Shown here: positions 49,093-52,048 of the stretch, one piece after another
Numbering within the stretch: the stretch's first letter is position 1
Layout of the letters: each line of letters starts with the position of its first letter
Source of the DNA: JANYHF01 sp031393505
Lineage (GTDB): Bacteria > Pseudomonadota > Alphaproteobacteria > Rhizobiales > Hyphomicrobiaceae
Direction: 5' to 3'
DNA: 52,048 bases
NCBI GenBank assembly: GCA_031393505.1
Contig: JANMVX010000330.1
Span: forward strand, 1-52,048
Translations under genes and position numbers: made by a program
Notes under the pieces: model-generated
What the model saw: the letters and a program-made list of their open reading frames with translations, nothing else
What the model was told of the DNA's origin: nothing
Database searches by the model: none

Positions 49093-50619
49093 ATGCCGCG
49101 GCTGACGGCGCGGCGGGCTGTGCTTGCGGCAGGAACGGCCATCATCTGCGCCAGCCTGGCCGGCTGCGCGGCCATTCCCACGCCATTGTCCGAGCCGATG
49201 CGCCTCGGCCGCGTCGCCAGCGACGGCAAGCTGATGTTCGCCGACCAGGAGCCGATCCGGGGGCCGGTCGATCTCTACGAGGCGATCGCGCGCGGGTTGA
49301 AATACAACCTGGACAAGCGCCTGAAGCAGTTGGAACTCGGCCTGGCCGACGCGCGCCTGAAGCAGGACGCCGCCGGCATGTTGCCCAAAGTGGTGGCCGA
49401 CGCCGGCTACAACGCCCGCGACAGTTTCCGCGGCTCCTCCAGCCGCTCGCTGATCACGGGAGCGCAGTCGCTCGAAGTTTCCACGTCGGAAGACAAAGAG
49501 GTCAGGACCGCCGACCTCAGCGCGGTCTGGAACCTGCTCGATTTCGGCCTCACCTATCTCCACTCCAGGGAGCGCGCCGACGAAGTGCTGGTGGCCGAGG
49601 AGCGCCGTCTAAAAGTGGTGCAGAATATGATCCAGGACGTGCGCGACGCCTATTGGCGCGCCGCCTCGGCCGAGCGGCTGCTACCGCGCGTGAACGAGCT
49701 GACGACCAACATCGAGGCCGCCATCGACCATTCGCAAAGCGTGCGCAGGTCCGGCGCCGCCGAGCCGGCCGAGCAGCTGAAGGTCGAGCGCGAATTGCTC
49801 AGCAATTTGAGAGATCTTACCGAAGTGCGCCGCAAACTGCTTCTGGCCAAGGCGGAACTGGCCGCTCTGATCAATGTTCCTCCGGGGACGGATTTCAAGG
49901 TCGCCGTGCCCGACATGGATCATCTGAGGACGCCGCATCTCAACGCCACGGCGACGCAGCTGCAGCGCGTCGCGCTGCTGAACCGGCCGGAATTGCGCGA
50001 AGAGGATTATAAGAAGCGCATTTCGCTCACCGAAGTCGACGCCGCTTATGTGCGTCTCTTGCCTGGCATCGAACTGAAGGCCGGCCGCAATTTCGACAGC
50101 AACAGCTTTCTGTCGAATACCTTGTGGACCTCGGCGGCCGGGTTCGTGACCAAGAACCTGGTGGAGCTGGCCACCGCCGAGCGCTCGATCGGGACGGCCG
50201 AGGCGGATGTGAAGGTGGCCGACGGACGGCGCATCGCGCTCAGCATGGCGGTGATCGCGCAGGTGCAGATCGCGCTGCAGCGTTATGCCCTGGCGCAGGA
50301 CAATTTCAAGGTCGCGGGGCGTCTCCTGAGCGTGGATACGGAACTCAGTTCAGTCGCTGCCAGCGGGACGCAAGCGTCGGCGGGCTCGGAGATCGAGGCG
50401 CTGACGGCCCTTTCGCGCCGCACGGTGTCGGAACTGCAGTATCTGGTGGCCTATTCGGACCTGCAGAACGCCTACGGACGGATCTTGAATTCGGTCGGCG
50501 CCAACCGCCTGCCGATCGAGATCGAGCGCCAGGGCGTGGCGACGTTGCGAACCCAGGTGAAAAACCTGATTGATGACTGGAAACTGGACATTCCGTCCAC
50601 AAATCTTGCGGCCCGCTGA
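49093..50619 (+). CDS. TolC-family outer membrane lipoprotein
   Basis: A 508-residue outer-membrane efflux protein. From ATG 49093 a 25-residue lipoprotein signal (MPRLTARRAVLAAGTAIICA, then SLAGC) places a lipid-modified Cys at residue 25. Two coiled-coil hairpins of the OEP family follow (ALARGLKYNLDKRLKQLELG-like region near residue 60-80; VRRKLLLAKAELAALINVP; ALLNRPELREEDYKKRISL). In-frame ATGs at 48961, 49024 and 49048 would add a longer leader; RBS support is weak for all, so the start is the main uncertainty. It forms the outer channel of a tripartite exporter with the two adaptor genes that follow 1 bp and then 4 bp overlapped. Confidence 0.9.
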   Translation: MPRLTARRAVLAAGTAIICASLAGCAAIPTPLSEPMRLGRVASDGKLMFADQEPIRGPVDLYEAIARGLKYNLDKRLKQLELGLADARLKQDAAGMLPKVVADAGYNARDSFRGSSSRSLITGAQSLEVSTSEDKEVRTADLSAVWNLLDFGLTYLHSRERADEVLVAEERRLKVVQNMIQDVRDAYWRAASAERLLPRVNELTTNIEAAIDHSQSVRRSGAAEPAEQLKVERELLSNLRDLTEVRRKLLLAKAELAALINVPPGTDFKVAVPDMDHLRTPHLNATATQLQRVALLNRPELREEDYKKRISLTEVDAAYVRLLPGIELKAGRNFDSNSFLSNTLWTSAAGFVTKNLVELATAERSIGTAEADVKVADGRRIALSMAVIAQVQIALQRYALAQDNFKVAGRLLSVDTELSSVAASGTQASAGSEIEALTALSRRTVSELQYLVAYSDLQNAYGRILNSVGANRLPIEIERQGVATLRTQVKNLIDDWKLDIPSTNLAAR

Positions 50620-50620
50620 G

Positions 50621-51388
50621 ATGCGGGGGATCGGCGCTGCGGCGGGACTGGCCATGACGCTGGGGCTGTTCAGCACCGGTGTTACGGCGCAAGCGGACGA
50701 TAGCGCCGCGCGGCCGGTTCGCATTCGTGGATTGGTGGTGCCGCTAAAGCACGCGCGGCTGTCGAGCCGGCTCAGCGCCACCATTGATGCGATCGGCCCG
50801 GAAACCGGGGAAGCCTTCAAGGCCGGCGACGCGTTGGTGCGCTTCGACTGTGAAGCCTACCGGGCCGAACGCGAGCGGGTGGGGGCGGAAGCCGATGCGG
50901 CCACGGTCTCGTTAGCCGTCAAGCGTGAATTGGCCAGCAAGGGCGCGACCAGCCGGCTGCAGGTGCAGTTGGCCGAGGCCGATTTGCGCAAAACCAACGC
51001 GCAGGTCGCGGTGGCCGCCAAGCAGGTGACGGACTGCATCATCTCCGCCCCCTTCGACGGCCGCGTCATCGAGCGCATCGCCAACGCCCATGAAACGGTT
51101 GGCGCGCGCGATCCCCTGATGGAGATTGTCTCGGATCACGATCTGGAGTTGCGCGCCTTCGTGCCCTCGCAGGACCTGCGCGCCATTGCTCCGGGTACGC
51201 CCGTTCGGTTCACGGTGGACGAAACCGGCGAGGTGCTCGACGCGCGCGTGATCGTCGTCGGTGCGCGCATCGACAATGTTTCGCAATTGATCGAAATGCG
51301 TGCGGCCTTTTCGGGTCCGGTGGACAAACTCATTCCCGGCATGAGCGGAACCGTCCGCTTACCAATGACCTTGGCGAGGACGCCATGA
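50621..51388 (+). CDS. HlyD-type periplasmic adaptor protein
   Basis: A 255-residue membrane-fusion protein of the short RND/HlyD type. Signal peptide MRGIGAAAGLAMTLGLFSTGVTAQA. It contains the lipoyl-like half-motifs around VRIRGLVVPLKHARLSSRLSA (shortened), an alpha-hairpin with AVKRELASKGATSRLQVQLAE, the second lipoyl half ISAPFDGRVIERIA and a beta-barrel domain. Only 1 bp after the TolC stop, and its own TGA overlaps the next start by 4 bp, so all three are one operon. Connects inner-membrane pump and TolC-like channel. Confidence 0.92.
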   Translation: MRGIGAAAGLAMTLGLFSTGVTAQADDSAARPVRIRGLVVPLKHARLSSRLSATIDAIGPETGEAFKAGDALVRFDCEAYRAERERVGAEADAATVSLAVKRELASKGATSRLQVQLAEADLRKTNAQVAVAAKQVTDCIISAPFDGRVIERIANAHETVGARDPLMEIVSDHDLELRAFVPSQDLRAIAPGTPVRFTVDETGEVLDARVIVVGARIDNVSQLIEMRAAFSGPVDKLIPGMSGTVRLPMTLARTP

Positions 51389-52048
51389 GCGCGCTCCCGG
51401 CCGCGACGTTGACGCCAGCGGCCACCGCAGAGCCGTCGCGCCAAGTGCTGGGCCTGTCGCGGCTGATTCAGATCGAGGGCGATCTCAGGCAGGCCGATAG
51501 CGTGACGGCGGTCGATTTCATCTCGGTGAACGATACCAATCGCGTGGTATCTTACGACCACGCCCTAATATGGCGGGCGCGGTCGCGCGCGGTCACGGCC
51601 ATTTCAGGCGGGCTGATGGTCGACCGCACGGCGCCGCAAATCGGCTGGTTCGGCAAACTCGCGCGGCATGCCGAGAAGACTTTTGATGCGGCCGTGGTGA
51701 CGGATGTCGATGCCGTAACAACGCCGCGGGGGCTGGTCGGCGATTTGCGGCGTTGGATTCCAGCCGCCGCAGTGTGGGTGCCGATCACGGGTCCGCGCAA
51801 TCGCTCCGAAGGCGGACTGATTTTACTCCGTACCGAGCCGTTTACGGAAGCGGAGAATCGCATTCTATTGCGGCTTGGCAGCGCCATCGGGCAGAGCCTC
51901 GTGGCGTTGCAGGGGCCGCGCTCCCGGCTGCGGCTGCGCATGGCGCCGGTATTCGCGCTCGGGGTTGTGGCCGTCGCCGCGTTGGGTTTCCTGCCCGTCC
52001 CGCTGACGGTGCTGGCCGACGCCAAGGTGACGCCCATCACGCCGACCA
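51385..52048 (+). CDS. GAF-like domain fused to HlyD-type adaptor (partial)
   Basis: An open frame from ATG 51385 (overlapping the previous stop, ATGA) to the window end, at least 221 residues with no stop. Residues about 25-175 look like a GAF-type sensor domain (RLIQIEGDLRQADSVTAVDF ... WVPITGPRNRSEGGLILLRT, split), followed by a membrane helix at about 187-208 (APVFALGVVAVAALGFLPVP). The next residues, LTVLADAKVTPITPT, open an HlyD-style barrel-sandwich domain. The gene runs off the window, so the rest of the adaptor is not seen. An inner-membrane adaptor with a cytoplasmic sensor domain is unusual, and it is the third gene of the export operon. Confidence 0.75.
   Translation, partial: MSALPAATLTPAATAEPSRQVLGLSRLIQIEGDLRQADSVTAVDFISVNDTNRVVSYDHALIWRARSRAVTAISGGLMVDRTAPQIGWFGKLARHAEKTFDAAVVTDVDAVTTPRGLVGDLRRWIPAAAVWVPITGPRNRSEGGLILLRTEPFTEAENRILLRLGSAIGQSLVALQGPRSRLRLRMAPVFALGVVAVAALGFLPVPLTVLADAKVTPITPT

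Overview
The window is G+C-rich bacterial chromosomal DNA, most likely from an alphaproteobacterium. The main pointers are an ATP12-type F1-ATPase assembly chaperone, a RegB/RegA redox two-component pair, an HWE/HisKA_2 sensor kinase beside a Crp/Fnr regulator, an intracellular PHA depolymerase, a DUF3291 protein and a FtsB-like septum protein. I could not settle the order. No rRNA, tRNA, CRISPR array, prophage or intact insertion sequence was seen.

Layout. 1-5.6 kb: complex I genes nuoE (cut by the window edge) and nuoF, separated by an asparagine-synthase-like ATPase gene, a Crp/Fnr regulator gene and a histidine kinase gene. 5.6-7.8 kb: a VapBC-type toxin-antitoxin pair, a Uma2-family nuclease-like gene, a DUF3291 gene and a small membrane protein gene. 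7.8-15.3 kb, mostly minus strand: an APH-fold phosphotransferase, secreted RNase T2, an M20 dipeptidase, fmt and def (with a membrane gene between them), an alpha/beta hydrolase and an apparently orphan HigA-type antitoxin. 15.5-24.9 kb: rpsU with its terminator, a Pcm-like methyltransferase and agmatinase pair, a Clp-N-domain membrane-anchored protein, argB, a GH3-family protein, and a MerR regulator overlapping a VIT/vWA protein gene. 24.9-34.2 kb: an ArsR regulator divergent from a membrane protein gene, ppa, a Sel1-like gene, GNAT, crcB-rluC-atp12, a DMT transporter, a 2OG-Fe(II) oxygenase, a GST and a DHFR-like reductase. 34.2-41.3 kb: regA and regB, phaZ, a YgjP-type metallopeptidase and a membrane-bound nucleotide-sugar epimerase/dehydratase. 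41.6-52 kb: two divergent genes of unknown function, ftsB, a large unknown membrane protein coupled to an acyl-CoA dehydrogenase and SDR, and an RTX calcium-binding protein gene divergent from an export operon (TolC-family lipoprotein, HlyD-type adaptor, GAF-plus-HlyD adaptor) that runs off the end.

The intergenic DNA is unusually rich in palindromic elements. At least five repeat classes are visible: nested GTAGGTTGGG elements, CGTAGGGCGCAATAG elements, GTAGGGGCG...CGCCCCTAC elements, CTCTCCCCC...GGGGGAGAG elements of about 200-260 bp, and GGGGACA-ended long hairpins. They sit tightly against genes, and in at least five places the gene's stop codon lies inside or at the edge of a repeat.

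The least ordinary gene sets are the RTX/TolC/HlyD/GAF-HlyD export locus, the MerR-VIT/vWA cassette with a three-half-site operator, the Clp-N/disordered/membrane-anchored protein, and the regulator/ATPase genes lodged between nuoE and nuoF. Functions are inferred by eye from motifs and family knowledge; no database search was possible.
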